A stretch of 48,752 nucleotides of DNA from Sphingopyxis sp. GTDB taxonomy: Bacteria > Pseudomonadota > Alphaproteobacteria > Sphingomonadales > Sphingomonadaceae. The stretch spans positions 3,179 through 51,930 of the forward strand of contig NZ_JAEMQX010000015.1 of assembly GCF_016463645.1 (NCBI RefSeq), written 5' to 3'. A model generated the notes under the pieces. The model was not told where the DNA came from. It saw only the letters and a list, made by a program, of their open reading frames with translations, and made no database searches. The translations under genes were made by a program, and so were the position numbers. This document shows positions 41,000 through 48,752 of this stretch, piece after piece; positions within the stretch are counted from its first letter, which is position 1, and every line of letters begins with the position of its first letter.

Positions 41000-41437
41000 A
41001 TGCGCCTGACGCGCTACACCGACTATGCGATGCGCGTGCTCCTCTATGCGGGCACGCAGGATGACGACCGGCTGAGCCCGATCTCCGAGATTTCGCGCGC
41101 CTATGGTATTTCGCAGAATCATCTGATGAAGGTCGTCAACGACCTGGTGAACGCGGGTTATCTCGAAAGCGCGCGGGGGCGGTTCGGCGGGATCCGGCTG
41201 GCACGGCCCGCGGCCGAGATCAATGTCGGTGCGGTCGTGCGCCATACCGAGGAGGGGTTCGACCTCGTCGATTGCGGCAGCTGCGTCATCGCGCCCGCCT
41301 GCGGGCTGACCGGCGCGCTCGCCGAGGCGCTCGCGGCGTTCCTGAAGGTGCTCGACGGATATAGTCTCGCCGACCTGCTCGCAAAGCGCGCGGATTTCGC
41401 CGCGCTGTTCGGCATGCCGGAAATTTCGAAGAGCTGA
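41000..41437 (+). CDS. nsrR: NsrR-like Rrf2-family nitric-oxide sensor repressor
   Basis: The 145-residue Rrf2-family regulator has a winged-helix N-terminus (MRLTRYTDYAMRVLLYAG, ISQNHLMKVVNDLVNAGYLESARGRFGGIRLA). Three cysteines, Cys92, Cys95 and Cys101 (DCGSCVIAPACGL), would hold an iron-sulfur cluster. The following stretch (ALAAFLKVLDGYSLADL) closely parallels E. coli NsrR. NsrR represses target genes until its cluster reacts with nitric oxide. Start at 41000 matches the family; in-frame codons upstream lie in the operator region. Its likely targets are itself and the divergent hemoglobin-AOX-globin operon. Confidence 0.92.
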   Translation: MRLTRYTDYAMRVLLYAGTQDDDRLSPISEISRAYGISQNHLMKVVNDLVNAGYLESARGRFGGIRLARPAAEINVGAVVRHTEEGFDLVDCGSCVIAPACGLTGALAEALAAFLKVLDGYSLADLLAKRADFAALFGMPEISKS

Positions 41438-41445
41438 AAAAGCTT

Positions 41446-41480
41446 CCGGGGGGCGGGGCCTTTCGGCCGCTCCGCCCCCC
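41446..41480 (+). terminator. GC-rich hairpin after nsrR (possible terminator)
   Basis: GGGGGGCGG (41448-41456) pairs with CCGCCCCCC (41472-41480), with an inner GGCC-TTTC-GGCC stem. No T run follows, so termination is less sure than for the other hairpins. Its left 18 bases, CCGGGGGGCGGGGCCTTT, are repeated exactly at 18274-18291. The rest of the 347-base gap to the BlaI-type gene holds only the operator at 41733. Confidence 0.5.
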
Positions 41481-41732
41481 GTCTGCATTGGGGCAAGTGG
41501 GGTTTTCCCGGGTGGGGGCAGGGGACATCAGGGACCAGACTGATGCCCCCCACCGCTCCATTTGAGCGGAACACTCGGGAACATCCGATACCATACAATT
41601 GCCGTGCCAGTTCCGGCGCCGGTCGAATTTCGGCATGACATGCTGGTTAGCGATTCCTTACCGCGCCTGCCGCTTGTCAAAAATCCCGACACTCTTGCCG
41701 TTCAGCGCCGTTCAGCAAGCGTTCAGCCCTTT

Positions 41733-41748
41733 GACTACATTTGTAGTC
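41733..41748. promoter_or_regulatory. BlaI/MecI-type operator
   Basis: GACTACATTTGTAGTC is a perfect 7+7 palindrome around a two-base centre, containing the TACA-N2-TGTA core bound by BlaI/MecI repressors. It lies 37 bases upstream of the BlaI-family gene, where it would allow autorepression of the blaI-blaR1-type operon. Confidence 0.85.
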
Positions 41749-41784
41749 GCATCATATCGACGGGTGCCAGTGGGAGGGGTCCGC

Positions 41785-42153
41785 ATGGCAGAACGAGCAA
41801 GCGATTCGGAGATGCAGGTGCTGTCGGCGCTCTGGGAGGAAGCTCCGCAGACCGCCGCCGACCTGACCTCGCGCATCGGCAAGATCAACGGCTGGACGCA
41901 GGCGACGGTGAAGACCTTGCTCGCGCGGCTGGTCCAGAAGGGCGCGGTGACGGCGGAGGCCGACGGTCGGCGCTATCTCTATAGCCCGGCGATCGAACGC
42001 GCCGAGGCCGTCGGCGAGGAATCGCAGCGTTTCGTCGACCGGCTGTTCGGCGGTCGCGTCAGCCCGCTGATCGCGCATCTCGCCGACCGCGAGGCACTGA
42101 CCGACGCCGACATCGCCGAGATCGAGGCGCTTTTGAAGAAGCTCAAGTCATGA
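41785..42153 (+). CDS. BlaI/MecI/CopY-family repressor
   Basis: The 122-residue winged-helix repressor has the DNA-binding domain SDSEMQVLSALWEEAPQTAADLTSRIGKINGWTQATVKTLLARLVQKGAVTAEADGRRYLYSP and a dimerisation helix bundle at the C-terminus. In characterised systems a membrane protease (BlaR1/MecR1) triggers its cleavage near the middle. The ATG at 41785 follows GGAGGGG; frame extension upstream runs across the operator and is non-coding. It overlaps the M56 peptidase gene by four bases (ATGA). Confidence 0.94.
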   Translation: MAERASDSEMQVLSALWEEAPQTAADLTSRIGKINGWTQATVKTLLARLVQKGAVTAEADGRRYLYSPAIERAEAVGEESQRFVDRLFGGRVSPLIAHLADREALTDADIAEIEALLKKLKS

Positions 42154-43835
42154 GCGCCGCGGTGCTGCTTGAGGCGTGGGCCGACACGCTCGTCACCACG
42201 GGTATCCTCGTCCTCCTGATCCTGATCGTCCGCAAGCCCTTCGCCCGGCATTTCGGGCCGCGGCTGACCTACGCGCTGTGGGCGGTACCCGCGCTGCGGC
42301 TCATACTGCCGCCGCTCCCCTTCGCCGAGCCCGCGATGATCGTACCCGAGCGGTCGGCGCCAGCCATGATCGAGGTACCGGCCGGCTTGCCCGTTGCGGC
42401 GCCGGCGACGGCAGCCGAACCGCTCTGGTCGCTCGCCGATATGACCCCGCTTCTCTTCGCCGTCTGGGCGGCGGGCACGATCGCCGTGCTCGCGACCGCG
42501 ATGGTCTCGCATGCGCGCTTTCGGCGCGCGGTACTGGGCGAGGCGGTCGAGCTCGAACCGATCGGCAAGATCCGGCTGGTGATGTCCGACGCGGTCGACG
42601 GCCCCGTCGCCTTCGGCCTGTGGCAGCGCTATGTCGCGGTACCGCACGATTTCTTCGCGCGCTATGTCGCCGAGGAACGCGCGCTGGCGATCGATCACGA
42701 GCTGTCGCACCACCGCCACGGCGACCTCTGGGCGAACAGCGCGGCGCTCGTGCTGCTCGCCGCGCAATGGTTCAATCCCTTCGCCTGGCGTGCGATCCGC
42801 GCCTTTCGTTTCGATCAGGAAGCCGCGTGCGACGCGCGCGTGCTGACGATGGCCGACGGCGACGAACGCGGCGAGCGTACCGCGCGCTACGCCACGGCGA
42901 TCGTCAAGGCGGCGGTCGGCCCGCGCCTGTCGCTCGCCGCCCCGATGGCGGTCCACGATAATCTGCAGGAGAGGCTGACGATGTTGACGAGGCAGGATAT
43001 TTCGAAAAAGCGCGGTCTCGTCGGCCGGCTGCTGATCGGCGGTGCGACGCTCGCGGTGCTCGGCGCGACCGCGACGCTCGTCCCCGCGGGGATCGTCGTC
43101 GCAAAGGCGCAGGCGTCCGATATCCCCGTGCCGCCGGCCCCACCCGAACCGCCGTTGCCGCCCGAGGCTCCCGATGCGCTCGATGCGCCCGGGGTGATGG
43201 TCTTCACCGAACATAGCGACGACAGCACGACCGTGGACGGCAAGAAGAAGCGCGAAGTCCACCGGATCGTCATCCGCCGCGACGATGAAGGGGAAGGCAA
43301 GGCGCCCGCGGTGATGTTCGCGCCCGCCGACGGCAAGGACAGGGCCCGCCGCGCCGAAATCCGCACCCCGGGCAGCCTGTCGCGCGACGACGTGCTCGCG
43401 ACGCTGAAGGAGCAGGGTATCACCGGCAAGCGGGCCGACGCGATCGCCGACAGGCTCGAGGCGAAGCGCAAGGAGCGTATCCGCACGGTCATGGCGCCGA
43501 TTCCGCCGATTCCGCCGATGCCGCCCATCCCGCCGGTACCGCACGGTGCCTGGTCGACCCACGGCAAGACGGTGGTCATGGGCAAATGCGGCGACGGCAA
43601 AGCGGCGCCGATCGTCGACCGCGACGAGAGCAGCGGCAACAGGCGCAGCCATGTCATGATGTTCGCGTGCAGCGATACGGCCGAAGGCAAGGCGGCGCGC
43701 CTGTCGGCGCTGAAGAAGGCGCGCGCATCCTTTGTCGAAAGCAAATGGTCGCGCACGATGTCCGAAGAGATTCGGGCTCAGGTCGCCGCCGACATCGACA
43801 AGGCGATCGCGGACATCGAGAAATCGGGCCACTGA
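42150..43835 (+). CDS. M56-family (BlaR1/MecR1-like) membrane metalloprotease
   Basis: This 561-residue signalling protease partners the BlaI-type repressor. Membrane helices lie near 12-28, 38-56 and 100-120. The zinc site is HELSH (183-187) with Glu224 in FDQEAACDA on the expected helix, and a fourth helix follows near 295-315. Beyond that BlaR1 would have a penicillin-binding sensor domain with SxxK. Here instead is a Pro-rich (PPIPPIPPMPPIPP) and charged region of about 240 residues with none of those motifs. The signal sensed is thus unknown and need not be a beta-lactam. A terminator follows. Confidence 0.9.
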   Translation: MSAAVLLEAWADTLVTTGILVLLILIVRKPFARHFGPRLTYALWAVPALRLILPPLPFAEPAMIVPERSAPAMIEVPAGLPVAAPATAAEPLWSLADMTPLLFAVWAAGTIAVLATAMVSHARFRRAVLGEAVELEPIGKIRLVMSDAVDGPVAFGLWQRYVAVPHDFFARYVAEERALAIDHELSHHRHGDLWANSAALVLLAAQWFNPFAWRAIRAFRFDQEAACDARVLTMADGDERGERTARYATAIVKAAVGPRLSLAAPMAVHDNLQERLTMLTRQDISKKRGLVGRLLIGGATLAVLGATATLVPAGIVVAKAQASDIPVPPAPPEPPLPPEAPDALDAPGVMVFTEHSDDSTTVDGKKKREVHRIVIRRDDEGEGKAPAVMFAPADGKDRARRAEIRTPGSLSRDDVLATLKEQGITGKRADAIADRLEAKRKERIRTVMAPIPPIPPMPPIPPVPHGAWSTHGKTVVMGKCGDGKAAPIVDRDESSGNRRSHVMMFACSDTAEGKAARLSALKKARASFVESKWSRTMSEEIRAQVAADIDKAIADIEKSGH

Positions 43836-43895
43836 GGCCCGACCAGCTTCGACGCCGGTCTTTGCTCCCCGGTGGGGCCGGCGGCAGGGGCGGAG

Positions 43896-43925
43896 AAGGG
43901 AGCGGCCCATGTCGCTCCCTTTTTT
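43896..43925 (+). terminator. Rho-independent terminator after the M56 gene
   Basis: AAGGGAGCG (43896-43904) pairs with CGCTCCCTT (43913-43921) around an eight-base loop, and the T run continues to 43925 (six T in all). It separates the repressor-protease operon from the MBL-fold gene, so the latter is not a simple read-through member of it. Confidence 0.85.
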
Positions 43926-43996
43926 CGCGCTATTCCCTCTTCGCGCCCCGTCATTTTTGACCGGCACGTCTTTTCCTTCGCGGTTCGCAATGCCAC

Positions 43997-44923
43997 ATGA
44001 CGGGCATGAGCGAAGAAAAGCCCTGGCCCGACACGATCCGCGCCGGCGAGTGCGAACAGCATGAGCCGCTGGTGCGCCGCGTGCTCGCGCCCAATCCGTC
44101 GCCCTATACCTTTACCGGCACCCAGACGTGGATCGTCGGGGCGGGCAGCGACGTTGCGGTGATCGATCCCGGCCCGACCGGATCGGGGCTCAGCATCGGC
44201 GATCCCGCCGACATCAACGGCGCCGGCCATGTCGACGCGATCCTGCGCGCGACGCACGGCCAGCGCGTCGCCGCGATCCTCTGCACGCACACCCATCGCG
44301 ATCATAGTCCCGCCGCGGCACCCCTGAAGCAGGCGACGGGCGCCCCGATTATCGGCTGTGCGCCGCTCGCGCTCAGCGATGACGGACCCCGCGCGGATTC
44401 GGCGTTCGACGCCGACTATGCGCCCGACCGTATCCTGACCGACGGCGAGCGGATTTCGGGCGACGGCTGGACGATCGAGGCGGTCGCGACGCCGGGGCAT
44501 ACATCGAACCATCTGTGTTTCGGGCTCGTCGAAACGGGCGCGCTGTTCACCGGCGACCATGTCATGGCCTGGTCGACGAGCGTCGTCAGCCCGCCCGACG
44601 GCGACATGGCCGCCTATATGGCAAGTTTGTCCAAGCTCCACGACCGCGACGACCGCGTCTATTATCCGGCGCACGGCCCGGCGGTGACCAAGCCGCGGCA
44701 ACTCGTCCGGGGGATGCTCGGCCACCGCAAGCAACGCGAGCGGCAGATTCTGCGGGAACTCGAAAAGGGCACGCGCGTGATTCCGGATATGGTGAAGCAT
44801 ATGTACAAGGGACTCGACCCGCGGCTGACCGGCGCCGCCGGGCGTTCGGTGCTTGCCCACCTGATCGACCTCCGGACGCGCGGCATCGTGCGCAACGAAG
44901 GCGACGACTGGGTGCCGGCCTGA
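43997..44923 (+). CDS. MBL-fold metallo-hydrolase, LACTB2-like
   Basis: The 308-residue metallo-beta-lactamase-fold protein shows the zinc motif HTHRDH, the later GHTSNHLCF and TGDHVM sites and a final PAHGP block. The C-terminal winged-helix-like tail (GHRKQRERQILRELEKGTRVIPDMVKHMY) is typical of the LACTB2 group, whose studied members act on RNA or small esters. No signal peptide is present. It is not a canonical beta-lactamase, although it neighbours a BlaI/M56 pair. An ATG at 44006 is an alternative start. The next gene overlaps its stop. Confidence 0.9.
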   Translation: MTGMSEEKPWPDTIRAGECEQHEPLVRRVLAPNPSPYTFTGTQTWIVGAGSDVAVIDPGPTGSGLSIGDPADINGAGHVDAILRATHGQRVAAILCTHTHRDHSPAAAPLKQATGAPIIGCAPLALSDDGPRADSAFDADYAPDRILTDGERISGDGWTIEAVATPGHTSNHLCFGLVETGALFTGDHVMAWSTSVVSPPDGDMAAYMASLSKLHDRDDRVYYPAHGPAVTKPRQLVRGMLGHRKQRERQILRELEKGTRVIPDMVKHMYKGLDPRLTGAAGRSVLAHLIDLRTRGIVRNEGDDWVPA

Positions 44924-45693
44924 TGCTGCTGCCGCTGTTGATCGCCGCGGCGGCGCCCGCCGCCGCGCCCGATCCCGTTGTCATCGCTCTCGTCACGGGC
45001 GAGGGCGACCGCAAATGTCTTCCCGGCAAGGACCTGTGCCTCGACCTGTCCGGCGCCAAAGCGGGCGATGGCGGCCTCGTTCTGACCGCGCCGGGCACGG
45101 GCGAAGCCGACGATCTCGCGCTGCCCTTCGCGCAGGGCGACGGCCAGACGCTGGACCTGTGGCCGAACCTGATCGCGGGGCCTTCCCCGGAAGGCGCGGC
45201 ACCGGACGCGCGCCAATATCTGATGGGCATCCTCGTCGGTACGAGCACGATGTATTCGGGCGGCGGCGGCAACGGCAGCCGGCTGCACCTGCTGCGTCTC
45301 GACACGACGCCGTCGAACGCGCGTCTCGGCGGCGAGGTGCTCGATATTGTGTGGGACAGCTCGCTGATGATCCGCGCCTGCTTTTCGGAGCAGGATATGA
45401 AGGATCGCCGCGAGGCGTGCCACGACGATTATAGTTTCACCGGAACATTGTCCGCCGGACCGGCCGAGGCGGGCGAGCTTCCGGTGCTCACCTATCGCGC
45501 GGTGGCGACCGCCTATCCGCGCACGTCGCGCCGCTCGGCGGACAACAGTGGCCAGCGCCTGAAGGCAGGCGATCTCGTCCACGAGAAAGATCCCCTGTGC
45601 AGCTATGAACGGACGCTGCGCTACAACCCCGCGACGTCGCGCTACGAAATGGACCGGCCGGCGCCCGATTGCTCGGACTATACCACACCATGA
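44923..45693 (+). CDS. exported protein of unknown function
   Basis: The 256-residue protein begins with a short signal peptide (MLLPLLIAAAAPAAAPDPV). The mature part has seven cysteines (KCLPGKDLCLDL, RACFSEQ, EACHDDY, PLCSYE and PDCSDY) and many Gly and Asp residues. No family was recognised. The start shares a base with the MBL-fold stop and the end overlaps the DUF4230 gene by four bases, so the three are translationally coupled and may work on the same process in the envelope. Confidence 0.7.
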   Translation: MLLPLLIAAAAPAAAPDPVVIALVTGEGDRKCLPGKDLCLDLSGAKAGDGGLVLTAPGTGEADDLALPFAQGDGQTLDLWPNLIAGPSPEGAAPDARQYLMGILVGTSTMYSGGGGNGSRLHLLRLDTTPSNARLGGEVLDIVWDSSLMIRACFSEQDMKDRREACHDDYSFTGTLSAGPAEAGELPVLTYRAVATAYPRTSRRSADNSGQRLKAGDLVHEKDPLCSYERTLRYNPATSRYEMDRPAPDCSDYTTP

Positions 45694-46337
45694 CCCAGCC
45701 TTTTTCCTCGCCCGCTCCGCGCCTGTTGCCGCGCCTGATCCTGCTCGCTGCGGCCGCCCTGATGCTCGCCGCCGTCTGGTGGGCGGTGACGGCATGGCAG
45801 GGCTGGCAGAAAGGCTATGACCCCGAAACCGTCGTCGCGGCGAGCCTGCAGGGCTTGCAGGAACAGAATGTCCTCGTCCCCTTCACGGCGCGCTACGTCG
45901 CGGTCGTGACTTCGACGCAGAGCCGGCTGGGGCTGAGCGCGAAGAAGACGCTGATCATGCCCGGCACGGTTCGCTACGAGCTCGATCTCGGCAAGTTGAA
46001 ACAGTCCGATCTCGACTGGGACGGCGCGGCCAATGCGCTCACCGTCACGCTGCCGCCGCTGCGGCTCGCGGGACCCGAGATCGATATCGACGCGATCAGC
46101 GAATATCGCGACGGCGAGATTTTGCTGACACTGACCGATGCCGAGCAGGCGCTCGATGCGGCGAACCGCAAGGCGGCGCAGGAAGAGCTGATCAAGCAGG
46201 CGAAAGGCACGACCCCGATGCGGCTTGCGCAGGGCGCGGCGCGGGCCGCGGTCGAGCAGAGCTTTGCCATGCCGCTGAAGGCCGCGGGGATCGATGCCAA
46301 GGTCACGGCGCGCTTCGCCGACGCACCGTCCGGGTAA
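45690..46337 (+). CDS. DUF4230-family membrane-anchored protein
   Basis: The 215-residue protein has one N-terminal membrane helix (about 13-35, LPRLILLAAAALMLAAVWWAV). The outside domain matches DUF4230 in layout: a FTARYVAVVTSTQSRLGLSAKKTLIMPGTVRYELDLGKL block, a YDGAANALTVTLPPLRLAGPEID-type strand region and a C-terminal helical part rich in Ala and Lys. No function is known. It starts within the upstream stop (ATGA). Confidence 0.75.
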   Translation: MTQPFSSPAPRLLPRLILLAAAALMLAAVWWAVTAWQGWQKGYDPETVVAASLQGLQEQNVLVPFTARYVAVVTSTQSRLGLSAKKTLIMPGTVRYELDLGKLKQSDLDWDGAANALTVTLPPLRLAGPEIDIDAISEYRDGEILLTLTDAEQALDAANRKAAQEELIKQAKGTTPMRLAQGAARAAVEQSFAMPLKAAGIDAKVTARFADAPSG

Positions 46338-46403
46338 AAGCCCGCTTTTCGTACGTCCGCGGCTTTGTTATCCTCGCGCCCGGGTCGGGATGGGGGAACA
46401 GGC

Positions 46404-47114
46404 ATGGCCAGTACCGCGGAGGGCGCCGCGCGCGCCGAACTTTTCTGGCATCGCATGGCGATCGGCCTCGCGATCTTCATTGTCTTCGGCTTCCTGCAAT
46501 TTGCGCTGCGGGGCTTCGTCGATCCGGTCGCGGCACCCTTCTGGGTTCATGTTCACGGTGTGGCGATGCTGGCGTGGCTCGCGTTGCTGATTGCCCAGCC
46601 GACATTCGTCTCGCGCGACAACCTGGTACGGCACCGTCAGCTCGGGCGGATCGGCGGCCTGCTCGCGCTCTTCATCACCTGCCTCGGCATCTTCACCGGC
46701 GTCGCCTCGCTGATCCTGAACCGTTTTCCGCCCTTTTTTACGCCGCCCTATTTTCTTGCGCTGACCGTGACCGAATCGCTCGTGTTCGGCATGATGGTCG
46801 CTTGGGCGATCCGGCGGCGGCGTGCCACGGACTGGCACCGGCGGTTGATGATCGGGGCGACGATCATCATCCTCGAGCCGGCGCTGGGACGGCTGCTTCC
46901 GATTCCCATAATGGGGCCGTGGGCGGAGCCGGCGGTCGCGCTCTGCCAACTGGCGGTTGTCGCAATGATCGCGACCTATGACCGGCGTAGCCGCGGCGCG
47001 ATCCATCCCGCGACCCGGGCTATCGCGGCGGTTGTCATCGCAACGCGCGTCGCCATATCGCTCCTGTCGATGACGCCTCCCGTCATCGCGCTCGCGACGC
47101 GGCTTGCCGGCTGA
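46404..47114 (+). CDS. seven-helix membrane protein of unknown function
   Basis: The 236-residue integral membrane protein has about seven hydrophobic helices. Helix 2 contains WVHVHGVAMLAWLALLIAQ, followed by RHRQLGRIGG; a later loop has DWHRRLMIG. This pattern of conserved His at helix ends resembles DUF2306/DUF420-like heme-binding membrane proteins, but the match is only by eye. The start at 46404 (MASTAEG) follows GGGGGAACAGGC. It stands alone between the DUF4230 gene and nadA. Confidence 0.7.
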   Translation: MASTAEGAARAELFWHRMAIGLAIFIVFGFLQFALRGFVDPVAAPFWVHVHGVAMLAWLALLIAQPTFVSRDNLVRHRQLGRIGGLLALFITCLGIFTGVASLILNRFPPFFTPPYFLALTVTESLVFGMMVAWAIRRRRATDWHRRLMIGATIIILEPALGRLLPIPIMGPWAEPAVALCQLAVVAMIATYDRRSRGAIHPATRAIAAVVIATRVAISLLSMTPPVIALATRLAG

Positions 47115-47184
47115 TGCGGTCAATTGCCCTGCCGCGGGGCAGGGTGTAGGGGGGCGCCAAGGCTAAGCCATACAAGGAAACGCC

Positions 47185-48174
47185 ATGACTGCTCCCGTCC
47201 GCGAGAATCTCTCGGGTCTCGACCTGCGCGCCGAAATCGAACGCCTCCGCAAGGAACGCAACGCCGTCATCCTCGCGCATTATTACCAGAAGCCGGAGAT
47301 CCAGGATCTTGCCGACTTCGTCGGCGACTCGCTCGAGCTGTCGCGCAAGGCGGCCGACACCGACGCCGATGTCATCGCCTTTTGCGGCGTCAAATTCATG
47401 GCCGAGACCGCGAAGATATTGTCGCCGCAGAAGACCGTGATCCTGCCCGACATGGACGCGGGCTGCAGCCTCGAGGACAGCTGTCCGCCCGAACAGTTCA
47501 AACGCTTCCGTGAAGCGCACCCCGATCATATCGCGCTGACCTACATCAACTGCTCGGCGGCGGTGAAGGCATTGAGCGACATCATCGTCACCTCGTCGAG
47601 CGCCGAGACGATCATCAGCCAGATTCCGCCCGAGCAGAAGATCATCTTTGGCCCCGACCGGCACCTCGGCGGCTATCTCAACCGCAAATTCGGCCGCGAC
47701 ATGCTGCTGTGGCCCGGCGTTTGCATCGTCCACGAGGCGTTCAGCGAGACCGAGCTTCTGAAGCTCAAGGCACAGCATCCCGGCGCGCCGGTCGCGGCGC
47801 ACCCCGAATGCCCGCCGCACATCGTCGATCATGCCGATTATGTCGGATCGACGAGCGGTATCCTGCAATTCGCGAAGAGCTTCCCCGGTGACACGCTGAT
47901 CGTCGCGACCGAGCCGCACATCATCCACCAGATGGAACTGGCGCTGCCCGAGAAGAATTTCATCGGCGCGCCGGGCGCCGACGGCAACTGCAACTGCAAC
48001 ATCTGCCCCTATATGGCGCTCAATACGATGGAAAAGCTCTATATCGCGCTGCGCGACCTGAAGCCGCAGATCGAAATGGAGGAGGGGCTTCGCCTCGCCG
48101 CGCGCAAGAGCCTCGACCGGATGCTCGAAATGGCATCGGGGACGGTCGGCAAGGGCGACCTCGGCAAGCGATAG
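47185..48174 (+). CDS. nadA: Quinolinate synthase A
   Basis: This [4Fe-4S] enzyme condenses iminoaspartate with dihydroxyacetone phosphate to quinolinate in NAD synthesis. The 329 residues show ILAHYYQKPEIQDLADFVGDSLELS, VIAFCGVKFMAETAKIL, MDAGCSLEDSC and NCSAAVKALSDIIVTSSSAE. They also show HPECPPHIVDHADYVGSTSGI and the last cluster ligand region NCNCNICPYMALNTMEKLY. AAGGAAAC lies before the ATG. nadB and nadC are not in the window. The 70-base leader is too short for a known riboswitch. Confidence 0.97.
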   Translation: MTAPVRENLSGLDLRAEIERLRKERNAVILAHYYQKPEIQDLADFVGDSLELSRKAADTDADVIAFCGVKFMAETAKILSPQKTVILPDMDAGCSLEDSCPPEQFKRFREAHPDHIALTYINCSAAVKALSDIIVTSSSAETIISQIPPEQKIIFGPDRHLGGYLNRKFGRDMLLWPGVCIVHEAFSETELLKLKAQHPGAPVAAHPECPPHIVDHADYVGSTSGILQFAKSFPGDTLIVATEPHIIHQMELALPEKNFIGAPGADGNCNCNICPYMALNTMEKLYIALRDLKPQIEMEEGLRLAARKSLDRMLEMASGTVGKGDLGKR

Positions 48175-48201
48175 GGCGGATGTCCGGCTCCGCGATGTTT
48201 G

Positions 48202-48223
48202 CATTTTCGGAAAATGATATAAG
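48202..48223 (+). promoter_or_regulatory. palindrome beside a -10-like box upstream of the DUF2853 gene
   Basis: CATTTTC-G-GAAAATG (48202-48216) is a perfect 15-base odd palindrome, followed directly by TATAAG (48218-48223), which matches five of six bases of the -10 consensus. An operator in the spacer would suit a repressor. The -35 box is not obvious. Confidence 0.4.
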
Positions 48224-48304
48224 TTCCGTCTCCTAAGACGCGAGACTCGCCCCCCGTGCGAGCGTCTGACGGCGAACCCTTGCGTCGGGCAGGAGGATAA
48301 TCGC

Positions 48305-48752
48305 ATGGCAGAAGATTGGCTGGCGGATGTCAGGAAATATGTCGCGGACGCCGACGAGACGGTGGTGTCGGCGATCGTCAAATATCTGGGGATCGCGCTT
48401 CGGAACCGCGATTCCTCGCTGGTTTCCTTCAGCGACAAGAAGGAGACAGACCGGGTTCGCGAGAATTTCCTCAAAAAGAAGCTGGGGTTGACCGACGATG
48501 ACGCGACGCTCGATGCCGCGATCGCCGGCGTCGGCGAGCGGATGAAGGAAGACCGGACGAAGAACCGCGTCACCGTCTATTATCTTCTGGCGCAGCATTT
48601 CGGCCTGCTCGGCCTCTTCGGCGGCGCGGCGGGTGTCGCCGGGGCGGCCGGCGCAGCCGCGAGCCTGGCCGCCGCGAGCGGGCCGGGCGGTGACGCCGGC
48701 AAGGACGAGGAAACCGCCCCCGTCGCTCCGCTGGCTGCGGCGGGTCTCGGCG
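48305..48752 (+). CDS. DUF2853-family protein (cut by window end)
   Basis: The reading frame opens at an ATG behind GGCAGGAGG and stays open to the window end (149 residues seen). The N-terminal 100 or so residues match DUF2853: DWLADVRKYVADADETVVSAIVKYLGIALRNRDSSLVSFSDKKE, then RVRENFLKKKLGLTD and RTKNRVTVYYLLAQHF. Where most members end, this one continues into a Gly/Ala-rich hydrophobic stretch (GLLGLFGGAAGVAGAAGAAASLAAA) and an acidic Ala-rich tail. The function of the family is unknown. Confidence 0.85.
   Translation, partial: MAEDWLADVRKYVADADETVVSAIVKYLGIALRNRDSSLVSFSDKKETDRVRENFLKKKLGLTDDDATLDAAIAGVGERMKEDRTKNRVTVYYLLAQHFGLLGLFGGAAGVAGAAGAAASLAAASGPGGDAGKDEETAPVAPLAAAGLG

Noticed and set aside
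41785..44923. Beta-lactam resistance cassette
   Set aside because: The M56 protein lacks a penicillin sensor, the MBL-fold protein is LACTB2-like without a signal peptide, and a terminator separates them.
47115..47184. NAD-type riboswitch before nadA
   Set aside because: Only 70 bases are available and no conserved fold could be drawn.

Overview
The window reads as chromosomal DNA of a GC-rich alphaproteobacterium of the Sphingomonadales, most like Sphingopyxis or a close relative. That is inferred from the gene content: GapR, DUF1244, DUF1476 (zeta-type F1 inhibitor), Bpt, alphaproteobacterial-style Tol-Pal and Ruv clusters, heavy GC third positions, and small palindromic repeats typical of the group. 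No rRNA, tRNA, CRISPR array, insertion sequence or prophage was seen.

Layout. (1) 60-9778, minus strand: housekeeping genes yebC-ruvC-ruvA-[ParA-like ATPase]-[GFA-fold protein]-ruvB, then ybgC-tolQ-tolR-tolA-tolB-pal, preceded by a YbjQ-like gene, gapR and a DUF1244 gene. (2) 9874-12838, plus strand: pyruvate kinase, the Bpt aminoacyl-tRNA-protein transferase and a secreted DUF3060 protein. (3) 13083-19239, plus strand: an unusual redox operon. It encodes a flavin reductase fused to two cyclic-nucleotide domains and a four-cluster ferredoxin, a five-helix membrane protein with two H-x13-H heme helices, and an FHA-TM-decaheme cytochrome c. A class III cNMP phosphodiesterase-like gene follows, with a perfect CRP-type dyad upstream. 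(4) 19233-22134, minus strand: a 2-hydroxyacid dehydrogenase, a DUF559 nuclease bracketed by inverted REP-like elements, and cysS. (5) 22184-37946, minus strand: a 16-kb surface locus with an exported CHAT protease, a CHASE2-adenylate cyclase, a FecR-like protein, a TpsB transporter and a 2,609-residue TpsA exoprotein. (6) 38157-39107, plus strand: DUF1476, bolA and grxD, closed by a strong terminator. (7) 39314-41437: a nitric-oxide module (globin, alternative oxidase, group III truncated hemoglobin) divergent from nsrR, with an NsrR-type box between them. (8) 41733-43925: a BlaI/M56 repressor-protease pair with a perfect operator and a terminator. (9) 43997 to the end, plus strand: an MBL-fold hydrolase, three poorly known envelope proteins, nadA and a DUF2853 gene cut by the window edge.

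Two systems stand out. The 13-19 kb operon looks like a complete route for electrons from NAD(P)H in the cytoplasm across the membrane to periplasmic hemes. It carries built-in sensors for a cyclic nucleotide and probably for phosphothreonine, and sits next to a gene that may destroy the cyclic nucleotide. The 22-38 kb locus couples a large secreted adhesin-like protein to an exported caspase-like protease and a cAMP-producing sensor. I know of no experimental description of either layout. All functional links here are inferred from sequence and context.
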